From Stomoxys calcitrans (Eukaryota > Arthropoda > Insecta > Diptera > Muscidae), in contig NC_081553.1 in NCBI RefSeq assembly GCF_963082655.1, positions 61,680,311-61,744,310 of the forward strand: a stretch of 64,000 nt of DNA. Direction: 5' to 3'. Numbering within the stretch: the stretch's first letter is position 1; every line of letters begins with the position of its first letter. The translations under genes and the position numbers were made by a program. The notes below the pieces were generated by a model. It was not told where the DNA came from. It was given only the letters and a program-made list of their open reading frames with translations, and did not search any database. This document shows positions 51,354 through 62,893 of the stretch, one piece after another.

Positions 51354-51884
51354 TATTAATGTACTATTGATATATGAATGTACTATAAACTGAACAAAAA
51401 AAAAAAAAAGATGAGAACAATGTTTATTTTCCGAGTGTTTAAGAGAAAAATACTTCAAAATATATATACTTTAAAAGATATATGGTGATTTACTACGAAA
51501 AAAATCGAAAAAGTTATTGTTTGTCTTTAGGAGTGCTTGCAAAAACAATTTCATCACAAGGTATATCTTCATATATTATGCAATATATAGAGAAACCATT
51601 GTTTATATGCCAGGACAATTTGAATAAGGGGAATCGAGAAGGCAGATGGATTGGCTATACACTGATAGAAAGAGTGGTGACAATATCCTCAACACGTGTG
51701 GTTGAATAATATAATTGAAATATAACGAATACCAATAAAAATGTTGTAAGATTGAGCATATTTCGTGTATGATCTGTTTACATGATATGTGTTGTTTCAC
51801 TTTTGACCACGTCGTGGTTGATTTTAACTCAGACTTGGTCAATTTTTTTTTCTAGGTGTAGGGGCCAGCGTACTGGTATCACTA

Positions 51885-51985
51885 AACCTGGTGAATACAA
51901 AGCCTTTCGGGATACGTAGTCCGAGTTATGACGAACGCGCTTGCAGCACTATGGAATAGTGAAACTGTCAGACTACGAAAACCCT
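51885..51985 (+). repeat. LINE B fragment, left part
   Basis: CCTTTCGGGATACGTAGTCC, GAGTTATGACGAACGCG and TGGAATAGTGAAACTGTC match the LINE B RNase H to C-terminal region (20536-20620). The copy resumes at 52705. Confidence 0.65.
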
Positions 51986-52704
51986 TCATCCAAAAAAAAA
52001 AAAAAAAAAAATTCCTTAGACATAAACGAACTCTTCGACAATTAAACTCATTTTGTAAAAAGTTTTGCGACTTTGTTTACGATTAAATTTTAAGAATTTG
52101 TGACGAATACAAAGTATGGATAATTCGTTATTGCGCAAAATATTTTTAAATAATTTTCCGATGTAGAAATTCTGGTTGCTTCAGCCTAACGCCATTTTGT
52201 GCGAAGTTTTTTGTTTGTGGTATTAAACATACGATTTTTTCTACATAAAACAATTTTTGAAAATTTAAAAATTTTCCGAGTTTATATCTGCACAAAGTCA
52301 CGATACAATCAAAAGTGGAAGCTGACTGACTGAACATCACTCAATGAAAAAATCCGCAAATGAGTCATTTTTGAGTTAAATTCTACGCCAAATGTAAGGG
52401 AAACAAAGTATAATTAAGCCAAACGAACCTTGTTTTCCTGTAATAAATCATCTTTGGCTATAAACAAAAGATTTTTGGGTTTAAAGAATTTTCGAGAAAA
52501 AGAGCCATCCTTTACTACTGACGAAGTTCCTAAAAGTTGTATCATAACTAAAGTGAGTTTTAAATAAAAATGTGGCAACTTCACGTACGGCGTTCAACAT
52601 TGTAGAGAATTGTTACTCAGTTACCATAAAAATAGTACTAGTCCCCAATAAAACAGATATTTTGTCGCAAAGAAATTCCACACGTTTAAATTTTTCGTGT
52701 TTGG
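51986..52704. other. Sequence separating two LINE B fragments
   Basis: AT-rich with a poly-A run at about 51990-52010. It interrupts the LINE B fragment near the CCTATGGGGGATCC equivalent of the intact copy, so it is probably an insertion, but no terminal repeat or target duplication was found. Confidence 0.4.
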
Positions 52705-53195
52705 AGGGATACAAATCATGAAAAGACGAGGCTGATACTGAAAGGAAGTAGGAAGGAGATCAGTAAGTCTATCGGGTCACATAGGACTATGGACGCACTT
52801 ATGCAGAGTAGGTGCGACAAGTGTCATCGCGCATAGCGCATGTGGATGACGAGACATTAGAACATTTATTATGTCAATGCCCGGCTTTCACAGCTAAGGA
52901 TTTCGAGTCACATAGGACTAGGGGCGCAATTATGTAGAGTAGGTGCGGCAAGTGACATTGACATTTCCTATGCCAATGGCCAGTCTTCACGATTAATAGA
53001 CTGCGCCATTTAAGCGTGAATACCATACCATACCTGAACCAACTCAGGGGCATAGATTGGAGAGTTTTTAGAGATTTTGTGAGCAACGGAATTTCTGAAA
53101 TAGATCCCCTTAAGGTTACTCTTCGGATTTAGCGCGCACAGAAAACAGATTACTGGCTTAGGTGTATGTCCCTAGTGGCATTTTAACCTTAGGTA
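52705..53195 (+). repeat. LINE B fragment, right part with internal duplication
   Basis: GAAAAGACGAGGCTGATACT, GGAAGTAGGAAGGAG, GGTCACATAGGACTATGGAC, GTCAATGCCCGGCTTTCAC; then GTCACATAGGACTAGGGGCG repeats, giving a duplicated 100-base stretch. The tail ends GATTACTGGCTTAGGTGTAT without the final CCTAA repeats. Confidence 0.65.
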
Positions 53196-53284
53196 AGGAA
53201 ATCATGAGCTGTAAAAATCAACATGCAGACGACTTCTTTCGTGGAGTGTTTGTGGGACATAAACTTAAAAAGTGAAATATATGG

Positions 53285-53372
53285 AGGTCTCCGTAGCGCA
53301 GAGGTAAGTAAGCATGCTTGCCTATGATGCTAACGTCTGGGTTCGAATCCTGGCGAAAACATCACAAAACAA
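53285..53372 (+). repeat. SINE S1 head fragment
   Basis: GGTCTCCGTAGCGCAGAGGT, TGGGTTCGAATCCTGGCG, AACATCACAAAA: both promoter boxes but no body. Then comes GTGCTAAGTTCGGTCGGGC, a phrase found at dispersed-repeat ends. Confidence 0.65.
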
Positions 53373-53379
53373 GTTAAAG

Positions 53380-54250
53380 CGTGCTAAGTTCGGTCGGGCC
53401 GAATCTTTCTCTCTTCAAAACTCTAACACCCTTTTCCCTTTAAACGAGCGTATAAGTATTCCCCAGTAATAAGTGGAACACTTTGTCACATGACATCACA
53501 ATATATAGAGAGTTGCGCGCGTTGCATAGATTGAAGAGGAGAAAAAAGAACAACAAAGACAGAAAATTATGTCAAACCACAGTTTTTGTCATAGATTTAC
53601 AGAGAAACGCGTGAGTGGGTCGGTCTTGGGGTTTGTTTTTTAGGTTTTGTGTGGCACAACAACAACTGCGATACTCTGCTTTAGTTACTTGGCCTAAATG
53701 AAAAGTAAAGCCACACAGCATCGACAGTAACAATCATGTAATAATACTTGCTAGCATAAAAACCAAACCAAACATAAACCGCCAAACAATAACTACCACA
53801 AACAAAAAATTCCAGTTATTTTATAGAAGTATTATTGTATATTTAGATGTTGTTGTTGGTTGGGTACATTGTTATTATTTTTTTTTATTGTTATTGCGTT
53901 CATGTTACACAAAAACCGCTAAATACAATTTCAGATTAAAACTGTTTTGAGATGATTTTGCGGCAGATATTGCTGCGAAATTTCAATTTGCAGTTAAACT
54001 TTAATTGTTATAGAAAAATTTTGTGAATAAGCGCAAATAGTTACTATTGTGATAAAAATGATATCTGGCCATGTATGCGGTTCTGTAAAACAAAACCTCA
54101 AATGTTAATGACTTGACAAAAGTTCTATTTAAGTTTTGCTTATGGTTAGTTGGAGCATGATAAGCCAAAACAAAGGATTAGCTTGAAAACTCATGTCACA
54201 AAAATAGAAGAAAAAAAATATGAAATATTTAAATTTTCTTTAAAAAACAT
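53380..54250. other. Unassigned stretch
   Basis: No repeat copy or gene recognised; AT-rich with ordinary sequence. Confidence 0.45.
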
Positions 54251-54575
54251 TAACGATAAATGGGTAGAAAAATACCCAATAATAGGGTTGTCTTAGAAAA
54301 ATTCTAGCTCGACTTAGGAATTTGGATTGGCGTTAAGTAGACGAATGAAACCTGTTAAAAAAAATTCCCGTCATATGAGGTCATGTTTGAGGGGAAAATT
54401 AACTTATCGAAAGTCAAAAATTTTTTATATCCAAAAAATTGAAACAAAAAATTTTCTCAAAATTCTTAGGAGTGAGGTTTTGGAAACCGCTTTAATGTCT
54501 TGTTGTCTTTGATGGTTTCTAAATTAAAAAAAAAATAAATAAATTTATACGGATAAGCCTACTACTTTTACATTA

Positions 54576-55661
54576 CACTCAGAAAAATGCTTATTGCAAC
54601 TATGAGTTAATTAAATAATACATGTAAGTTCATAATATTTATCCACGATTAGTTAAAAATTCTTAAAGTTTGAAAGTTAACTATTTACAAATAAAACTAA
54701 CTACTCGTGCGTATAGATAACATGGCTTACAACTCAGGTGGAGTTATTCATTTTCCTTAAATGATTATTTTTGAAATAAGCGAGAACTTTACTAAACATA
54801 AGTAAAATCATATCATCGTTAACGATATGTTTTCTCAAATTTATTACTGAATGAACTACTTAGAGAAATTTGGATTTTAAGTAATAATAAATATAATAGA
54901 TAACATAGCTTGCAACTCAGGTGGAGTTATGAATTTTGCTTAAATGATTATAAGCGAGAACTTTACTAAAAATAGGTAAAATCATATCATCGTTGACGAT
55001 ATGTTTTCTGAAATTTATTACTGAATGAACTACTTAAAGAAATTTGGATTTTAAGTTATAATAAACTCCCTTTCACTGCTGAGACATTGTGTCTATAAAT
55101 AGAATATATCTTAAACATAAACATAAACAAAAGAGCATGCCCTTCTTTGAAAGAATAGAATAAGCAAATGTTTTGCTTTTGTGTTGTAACCAAATATTGA
55201 AATGGGAAAATGGTGTGACATTCAAAGAATAGAACGCTTGCTTCGTAAACGGAAGGTTCTTGGTTCAATTCTCGACTGGGACAAAAGGTAAAATTTTATT
55301 TTATTTATAATCGAATGTTTCATATAAAATTTGCTGCAGCTTAAGCGATTGAAAGAGTGGGGTTTGGGAACCAGCGGAACTAAATGTTAAATAAAGATGT
55401 GTTCGTAAATCTACAATTGAATGCTCCAACGAGTTCGGAAATAACGATTTTGTGTTTTATTTTATGTTTTAATGTCCGTTAGTTCATATTTTACTTGCGG
55501 GAAGTTTAAAGGGAACTAATAATATGTATATACAATATGGTAGCTGTTAAAAAATGATTGGACTAACAACGAGCGTATAATTCTTTAGCACTATAGGAAG
55601 TTCAATATTTCTTAAATTTAGTTCATTTTAACTAGTGTTGAGGTTCAAAGTTTTTTGAGTG
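54576..55661. mobile_element. Candidate TIR element inside family X
   Basis: Left end CACTCAGAAAAATGC; right end, reverse complemented, CACTCAAAAAACTTTG. The interior contains a 183-bp tandem duplication (54713 and 54896) and a tRNA-like B-box near 55259. No transposase. A better-matching end (TTTTTCTGAGTG) exists at about 56580-56590, so the right boundary is uncertain. Confidence 0.45.
54713..55070. repeat. Two-copy tandem duplication, about 180 bp
   Basis: ATAGATAACATGGCTTACAA, CTCAGGTGGAGTTAT, CGAGAACTTTACTAAA, CATATCATCGTTAACGATAT and GAATGAACTACTTAGAG recur from 54896 with few changes and one small deletion. ATCGTTAACGAT is a 12-bp palindrome in the first copy. Confidence 0.88.
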
Positions 55662-55850
55662 CAGGTGCAACTTTAAGTCATTAAAATCCATTTTTCTTCG
55701 CTAAATGGTCATAAAATATTAAGAAACATAGTGCATATTAAATAATAAGAATATTTTTTCAAAAATTTAGAAATAATTTACTACGTCAATATAAATTCCC
55801 TAAATAATGTGTACACATGAAATTTCATCAAAATCGGACAAAGCAATCGA

Positions 55851-56734
55851 GGATCGGATGTTAATGGGTTAAATTTTTTTTTTAATAAAATAGTCGATTC
55901 CATAGGTATTATATTGTTATTAAAATTCGATTTAAATACAAAATTTCTTCAAAATTTGACGTTTTTAAAAGAATTTCCAAAAATTTGTTTTTTTTTATAT
56001 TGATAAAATTGCATTTTTGTGAAAGTTTCCCGCTTGATATAATTTTAATTTAAAATTTGTTTGTTAAAAATACCAACAGATTTCCCCTTTAAGTTTTTTC
56101 TATTAACAACCATAAGCAATTATAAATCCAAATATTTAATATTCTTGTCTTTTTGCTGCTCTGTTGCCTCATAAATTACTAACCAAGATAATTTTGCAGA
56201 TATTTGTTACTGCTGCAAAAGACGTTTGCAAAATTAGCAGCAGCTGTTGCTATCTTAATTGTTTTAAGTTACCACCAATGTTGTGGCAGCAACGCTAATC
56301 TCACAAAATATTTTATTACATTTTGCGGCTATTTACTATACTACATGCGTTTTGGCTTGGAAGAACTTCTTCGTTTCTTTTGCATTAGAATTTCATGAAT
56401 ATATTAAACGGTTCACTAAGAAAGCAAGAAACATAGCTTAATGATTTGTTTTTGGACAAAAGAATAAATGTGGCTGCCAAAAGATAGGAAATTATGCACA
56501 AGTGCTTTGTTTAATTCAAAAAAAAAAAAAAAAAAAAATAAATAAATAAAATGAAGCATTTATTCTGTAATTATCCTTTTTTTCTGAGTGTGAGAGGCAT
56601 TATGGATATTTTTGAAATTAAAAATAAATAATCAATGGATCTATTCTAATTAAAAAGCTTTTAATTTATTGAAAAGATTGCTACTAATGTCGCAAGTCAC
56701 CTATATAGCTACTTGTAGCTATTTTAGTACGTTC
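55851..56734. other. Unassigned stretch
   Basis: AT-rich, with a poly-A/AAAT run at 56519-56550. A 64-codon plus frame (56204-56398) has a hydrophobic start but no recognised match. Confidence 0.4.
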
Positions 56735-56875
56735 AACAACCCCTTATAACGATTTAGACCATAATTGGCACAGTTATTGGAAGTCAAAACAAAACGCTAC
56801 GTGCAAAATTTCAAACAAATCGTATAACAATTACACCCTCTAAAATCTGAAGAAGCCAAATCTGCAGTATGTGTG
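56735..56875 (+). repeat. Single dispersed-repeat unit
   Basis: CGATTTAGACCATAATTGGC, AGTTATTGGAAGTCAAAAC, CAAAATTTCAAACAAATCG: one unit of the 155-bp family. Confidence 0.65.
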
Positions 56876-56894
56876 GGTTGCTGTCGGACTAAGA

Positions 56895-57058
56895 ATGCAT
56901 ATTTTGCTTATTGATGAAGCCATTCAGCCAGAAATGATAGGACGATTATGACGACCATAAATTGGACGTAGCGCTCTTGACTTTGAGGCCACTGGTAGGG
57001 AATTTCGGTAGTAAATTTTAGTAATTTGGACTCGTTGTTGGCTCGAATGACTTTCCAT
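56895..57058 (-). pseudogene. mariner transposase remnant, internally deleted (copy 1)
   Basis: On the minus strand ATG (57058) opens MESHSSQQRVQITKIYYRN, then RALRPIYGRHNRP, the N-terminal helix-turn-helix region of a mariner-type transposase. Immediately after, in the next frame, HFWLNGFINKQN appears, the block that follows the first catalytic Asp. Everything between is missing. The outer flank carries GGGTTTTTCAAAGTAAACCG, which may be the terminal repeat. Confidence 0.72.
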
Positions 57059-57334
57059 CACGAAATGGCAAACCTTACTGAAGAGAAATGTCAAAGGAAC
57101 GGCAAAAAATATGGATCGTTTGCTGTCCCTATCGGTTTACTTTGAAAAACCCTGTACAAGCAAAACGTTACGGTGTGCGCCAAGCAAAGTAAATATTGCA
57201 ATATATAATTTTTTTGTTTAAGAGAAGTATTGTATTTTATAGAATTTGTCTTTTCTTGAATAGGTATATTTATAACATGCTCAGTTTTAATTGGCGCCCA
57301 ACGTGGATTCAAATAATAGATTGCCAAATTTGAC

Positions 57335-58850
57335 GTATATGCAACATATTTTAAAGCGAAAATTTCTTTAAAAAAATAATTTAAGCATTTAATATAAAAT
57401 AAATAAAACCTTGTATTTTTTTAATTTCATGAATAGTTTTTCTATTATCTCAAACTTCCCCTAAGGAAGTTTATACAGAGCATATTTAGTTTTGCAACAA
57501 TTTTCTTATGCTGCTTATTTGCACCTAGTAATCATAAATATTTTTCCATAAATCCCACTGATGAGGTCATAGTGGTCATAGATTATTACGTGTGTTTTGT
57601 CTATCCATCACTAATTTGCTCTGTGTGTGTTCATATTTAAAGATCAATTTAATCACACATCTCCAGGGGAACTGGCCCCCACTGTTTGTTGGCATCTTTC
57701 CTGGCATATGCGAACGTGTTTGCATGAAAAGTGTTTGGAAAAAACACCAAATTCAGATACTCGAGGCCGTATATGTATGAGTGAGTGAGCTAGTGAATGA
57801 GTGTCCGTTCAGATGAAATAAATGTGTGTGGCGTGGCGTTACTTGCCATGAACTCAATTGATATTCATACTGGGTGCCCGCCCCTCTCGCACTCAATTAC
57901 GTTCAAACAGAAATTCAATTGTAAAATAGATATTAGTGTTTGTTTCGAACAAAACAAATCTCATAAAATTTCAAACTATCACGACAGTATGGTTCTAGTT
58001 TGCCGATTTTTATTCTTTTGGTATGAATGGGAGATCTAGAAGCCAAGCCTAAAACCTTTGAAAGGTGTGTTCGTGGAGCGTGAGTATAGATCCGTGAACA
58101 GCAAAAAGAATGGATTGAACGTGACTGTTATGAAAGAATAAATAAAAAATTTAAATTTTTTTCGGGGTAATCGAGAAACTCTATGGCAAAAATAGAATGC
58201 ACAAAAATTAATAAAAAATTTAATGGAATGAAAGCTAAAAATGTTCTTTCTTTTTTGCGGTTTACAAAGTTCAATAACATAATTTTGAAAAAAAAAATGT
58301 TTACGTTATTTGATAGGCAAAGAAAACTTTGGTTTAATTTTCTATACAGTGCAATAACCTTTTAAGGAAATTAAGAAATATTCATTTAGATGTAATCATT
58401 TAGCAAGTTCAACAACCTTTTGCAAAGTGTTATACTGGTATACCTCAATATGCTAGTGTTTTTACCGCTTTAAAAATACAAGAAAAGAAACGAGAGAGAT
58501 TGATACAAGGCAATTGATTGTAATACATTAATATCGATCAATGAACACAATAATGATTTGACAGATGAATTTCCTTCTTCACTTATAAGAAGGTTGAGGA
58601 TTTGGTTTTGAGTTTGAAGAGGTGAGGCTCAGAAATTGTGATCCAAACAGCAATTCTAACAAACTATTCTCTGATTTTTTTATTGTTTTCTTATACTATC
58701 CTTTGAATTTCCTTATATGTACTATACTTGAATTTGATGGCTGAACCTTTTTTTTTAATTTTGACAGATTGTGGGTAATTGTCTGGAAGGAACAATAGGC
58801 TATATAATTGTTTGATATCGGAAAAGAGCCGGACTCTCCCTGTCACCCCA
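57335..58850. other. Unassigned stretch
   Basis: No repeat copy, RNA gene or supported coding frame. Short frames (57592-57780, 57797-58039, 58183-58365) have no known match. Confidence 0.45.
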
Positions 58851-58854
58851 AAGA

Positions 58855-59390
58855 AGCATCAAAAAATATAAGTGGACCGATCGGATCAATATGGGACCTA
58901 TATGAAAGGTATTACACCCAAATACCTTTCACATAAGTATAAGAACGAGTACCAAGGTGGCCGCACCGATTCCAAAACCGCTTAAAATCAAAAGAAGACC
59001 GTTCGAGACAAGCTATGGAAGTATCTAGGAGGCTGCCCCGAGCCCAAAACCGTCCTAAAATCAAAAGTGACCGAATCGGGACAATATGAGTAGTAGTGTA
59101 AGTATATATTATTAAAAATTAGGTCCGAGTACTAAGGAGGCCGCCCAAGCCCAAAACCGTCCCATATTGGACGATCATGCCTATATGGAACTCAAATAAA
59201 AGGTATTCAGGAATAGATTACGAGTATGACATTAAAAATGAAGTCCAAGAATGGGACAATGAAGACGCCCCTCTTCAAAACCCACCCAATAGAACATGTT
59301 TACCGATAAGGACAATATGGGCATCCAACGAAAGGTATTTTAGAGTAGAGTACAACTTGATAAAAAAAAAAATAGTGTAAGTGGAGCCTG
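58855..59390. repeat. Tandem-like repeat of about 110-150-bp units
   Basis: GCCCAAAACCGTCC.AAA, CGGGACAATATG and AAGGTATT..GAGTA recur near 58890, 59040, 59160 and 59310. Related phrases appear at 60475-60600 and 61535-61640 (GGACATGTA.GCC.TTCGG). Origin not known. Confidence 0.55.
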
Positions 59391-59397
59391 CCCCAAC

Positions 59398-59924
59398 TAG
59401 AGCTGGCAAAATATGGAGGACGCTATTGAAACTATAGATATTTGATTTGTTGAACAAAAACTGAATGCATCCTACAAGATGCATTGCGCCTATAGAGGGC
59501 GCAATTTTCATCCATTTGAGCTTAAATTTTGTTTGATGATTTGCTTCTATATAAATCGATCTCATGATTTTCATTTCTCATTTTCGTTTAACATATAGAT
59601 GATGAAATATTAACGATAGTAATCGATACTATACTTTCGATATTTATTATTAAAAATATCGCATTTTGCGATTATCGATGCGATCGATGGCACTATCGAT
59701 ATTTGATTTGTTGAATAAAAACTAAATGTATCCTAAAAGATATATTGCGCTTATAGAGGGCGCAATTTTCATTCGATAGGGCTTGCATTTTGTACAACGA
59801 TTTGCTTCTATATAAATCGATCTCCTGATTTTTACATCTCATATTCGTTTGACATATAGGAGATTGAAAATTAACGATAGTATCGATATTTATTGTTTGA
59901 AATATCGATTGTTTGTCAGCTCTA
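59398..59924. mobile_element. hAT-type MITE with perfect 8-bp target duplication
   Basis: Ends TAGAGCTGGCAAA and, inverted, TAGAGCTGACAAA (one mismatch). Exactly GCCCCAAC lies on both sides (59390-59397, 59925-59932), the 8-bp duplication typical of hAT elements. The 527-bp interior has no transposase. It is built of two direct copies of about 260 bp (ATATTTGATTTGTTGAA.AA near 59437 and 59698) and is rich in TATCGATA-like palindromes. Confidence 0.9.
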
Positions 59925-59999
59925 GCCCCAACCGCGGAGAACCGATCCAAAGTTGCATATTTACCCAGTAGAGTAGGAATTTGGTACTCTAAAAACCGC

Positions 60000-60289
60000 T
60001 AAAGCAATATTTTTACGTATTGAAACAATATTGGTAAAAAATGTAAGGCGATAAACGGACATTGAAGAAGTACGGCCCAATGATGCCACCAGACAATAAA
60101 CCGCACCAAACAGTGACTTTTTCTGGATGCATTGGTAGCTCTTCACTCCAAATTCGATAGTTCTGCTTATTTACGTACCCATTGGGCCAAAAATGAGCAT
60201 CGTCGTAAAATGGAAGAAGCGCGCGATCACGTATTTTGATAATAAAATTCAATAATTTGCAAGCGTGGTTTGTTTGTAAGACGATTCAT
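60000..60289 (-). pseudogene. mariner transposase remnant, internally deleted (copy 2)
   Basis: Minus strand from ATG 60289: MNRLTNKPRLQIIEFYYQN, then with a frameshift RALLPFY joined directly to DDAHFWPNGYVNKQNYRIWS, ELPMHPEKVTVWCGLLSGG and IIGPYFF. The first catalytic Asp lies in the DDAHFW block. The rest of the DNA-binding domain is missing and the later catalytic residues are absent or lost. The sequence differs from copy 1, so it comes from another mariner lineage. Confidence 0.78.
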
Positions 60290-60664
60290 GATTAAATTAT
60301 AGACCAAACTGAAGATTTTTGACAAAGAAACGTGTGTGAGATGTTTAAACTACTGTTGCCCAAAAAATAATAGACATGAATTTCCGTCAATAAAAATTGA
60401 TACTAAATGAAATGTATTTAGTTAGAAGACTACGAATCTGTTATAAATATTTGGAACAAATTTGTCGAGGATTGTCCTAACCCCCAAAAACCCCGCAGCC
60501 GGACATGTAGGCCGTTCGGCACAATATAGGAATTGAAAGAAAACTCCTTGACAATAGTGTATGAATCTGATATTAATTTTAAGGAACAAGCGTCTGGGTT
60601 ATGCTCTTACCCTTTAACAGAAAATTTATATCGCGATAATAAGAGACTTAAATAAAAAATCTTT

Positions 60665-61500
60665 GAGAGTACACAGAAAAAAAAAATCGGTTTCAATCAC
60701 GAAATTAATTGAATCAATTAATTTTTAATTGAAACTGCTTCAATCACGAAAATGATAACATCAATCACCGTTTATGAATTAGTAATTGAAAAAAATTTTC
60801 AATTTCAAAAAATGCATATTCATTTTAACAAATGGAATGGAATTTTTGAAATTACCAATTAATTTTTTAATTGGACCAATTAAGAGAAATGATTGAAAAG
60901 TTTAAAAATGTCAATAAATTTTTAAATCCAATTAAAAAATGACTGAAATTTTTTGAAAATTCCAATTAATTTCTGCATTTGGTATACAGATGTGTACCTG
61001 GAAATGAACTTGAGGTGCGTTGTTTCGGCAAAGGTGGTTACCCATATAAAAAATTCGCCCCGGTTACTCTATAAAAAATTTCGGGTGTAGCAGTGTGTTG
61101 TCCCTTGGCCGATTGGAGTTAATCCGGCAAGTTGAACCGGCTGTCATGATATTGCTATATATGTGTCGAAATGTGAAACGTACGGTTCTTTGAAATCTCC
61201 TTCACTTTATATTGTAGGGAACAAAATTGCCTTTAATTGGATTTACCTAAGCACTACACTTGAGAATTGTTAAAGATTCGATTAAAAAAATGATTGAATC
61301 AATCAATTTTTTGATTAAAAATTACCAAATTTTCAATCAGAATAGCGATGAAAAATTTTCAGTTCCAATTACAAAATAAGTTGAATCAATTAACTTTTTA
61401 ATCAAAAGTGTCAAACATTTCAATCACCACTGTAATTGGAAAAAATTAACATTCAATTAGAAAATAATTGAATCGATTAATTTTTTAATTAAAAGCGTAC
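60665..61500. repeat. Array of ATTGAATCAATTAATTTTT-type motifs
   Basis: TTGAATCAATTAATTTTTAA and variants recur near 60710, 60860, 61290, 61380 and 61470 in an AT-rich block. A GC-richer insert (60980-61230) contains GTGCGTTGTTTCGGCAAAGG. No coding frame. It looks like an AT-rich repeat element with an inserted segment. Confidence 0.5.
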
Positions 61501-61657
61501 ATGTTGGCTATAGTCCCGTTGTATTTGATATCTACGAAGAAACCAAGGAGGACCGGGACCAATGGACCATCAAACGGACATGTATGCCTTTCGGGACAAA
61601 ATAGCAGTGCAATAAAAGGTCTTTGGTAGTAGAGTAGATCTGCAAATTTTTTTGAAA

Positions 61658-61726
61658 ATAAGTAACAAATGCACTAAACAAATAATAATTCACATTTATT
61701 ATTTGTTTAGTGCATTTGTTACTTAT
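61658..61726. repeat. Perfect 31-bp inverted repeat with 7-nt loop
   Basis: Arms 61658-61688 and 61696-61726 are exact reverse complements (start ATAAGTAACAAATGCACTAA); loop TTCACAT. Confidence 0.95.
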
Positions 61727-61739
61727 ATGAAATATGTCC

Positions 61740-62890
61740 ATAGTCCTACGACTTTATAATTTAAAAAACAAAAAGCGATTTTAGGGTGTAGCGAAGCGTA
61801 CCGGACCAGCTAGTGTTTTATAAAGGGCATGAGCGTCAAATATACATGTCGTGATAGTTTTCCATATCTAAAGAAGCTTCGATTTACTTTTTTTATTTAG
61901 ACGTTCCAATAGAGAAACCATGCATGTCGTTATGCTTGGTTAACTGATAAGTAACCCACAAATCCTCCAACGAAATCCCCTTTTAACCGCTCCTCGTTCT
62001 CCCCATACTTCCTTTCTTTAGCTCATATTAAACCACAAAAGGGTTCCTCTTCACATTTAAAACACGTTTAAAGTCAAAACTGAAAACGTGATTTGCCCCC
62101 CATCAAAAGGTAAAAGACGATATAAAAAAGCGAAACAAAAAACCAACGCCAACATACAAGAGAGGAAAAGTTGAAATAAGCCCTTTTGGAAATGACTAAA
62201 TTATAGAGCTGAGCCTAAATTACCCCATAATTACATGCATTTCCTTTGGCAGATGGTGACGTGCAGTGGTGGTCAAGACCAAAATTGAAATGAATTAAGG
62301 AAGGCAGTGTGGAGGAGGCAAAACTGCAGCAGGAGAAAGAAAACAAAAACAACCTTTTTTAGTTGGACATATGTCGGGTTTGGGGTTTTTTGTACCTTAT
62401 TAAGTTTTATCTACACACTGGGCTTTTACTGTTTTTTGTAGTTTGAGTTTTGTAGATGAAACCAGGCACGTTTAACAGTGCAACAGAAATTTCACCAAGC
62501 GTGACATGAAAACGTTTCATGTTTTTGTGGCTATGATGATATCGTTCAGTTTTGTTTTCGTGTTAAGTCAAACTGAAGGTGGCCTAAAACAAAAACAAAC
62601 TTATCTGTCTATCTGTTGGCTCGTGGGATAATTCATCATATCAAATCTTGTGGTAGTCAACAAAATATGAAACGAAATTTCTTAAGAAATTGTTGTACTA
62701 TTTTTATTAAGGTTTTTGGGTTAATAAAGTGAGACAAGAGATGAAGTTATTGATTTAATGACAAAGGAAAATGTTTAACAAGTAATAAAATTGAGCCATT
62801 CATGAAAATCGCAAAACAGATGTAGACATAAGAGAAAAAAATATAAGCAAGTGAGTTTCATGAGAATTGCTCTATAAAAAATATATTTAA
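61740..62890. other. Unassigned stretch
   Basis: AT-rich with ordinary sequence; no repeat copy or gene recognised. GTACCGGACCAGCTAGTG near 61799 resembles a phrase common at DNA-transposon ends, but no partner was found. Confidence 0.4.
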
Positions 62891-62893
62891 ATA

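Larger units (their letters stand above)
49310..51560. repeat. Diverged tandem array split by a Tc1 element
   Basis: TTTAGGAGTG.TTGAGAG.AAAATACTTC occurs near 49462 and 49653, with a weaker copy near 49313 and further copies after the transposon (51431 and 51525). TTTTCCGAGTG.TTAAGA recurs at 49558 and 51429. The spacing is irregular (about 150-230). The Tc1 at 49714-51353 was inserted within it. Confidence 0.6.
54255..55850. repeat. Family X copy 2, interrupted
   Basis: 54255-54575 matches 880-1170 and 55665-55850 matches 1195-1380, in order. About 1.1 kb (54576-55661) separates the halves. The uninterrupted copy 1 therefore serves as an empty site. Confidence 0.65.

Noticed and set aside
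55205..55290. Possible tRNA gene (GGTTCAATTC B-box)
   Set aside because: Anticodon-arm-like sequence is present, but the D-arm and acceptor stem do not pair; most likely a tRNA-derived repeat.
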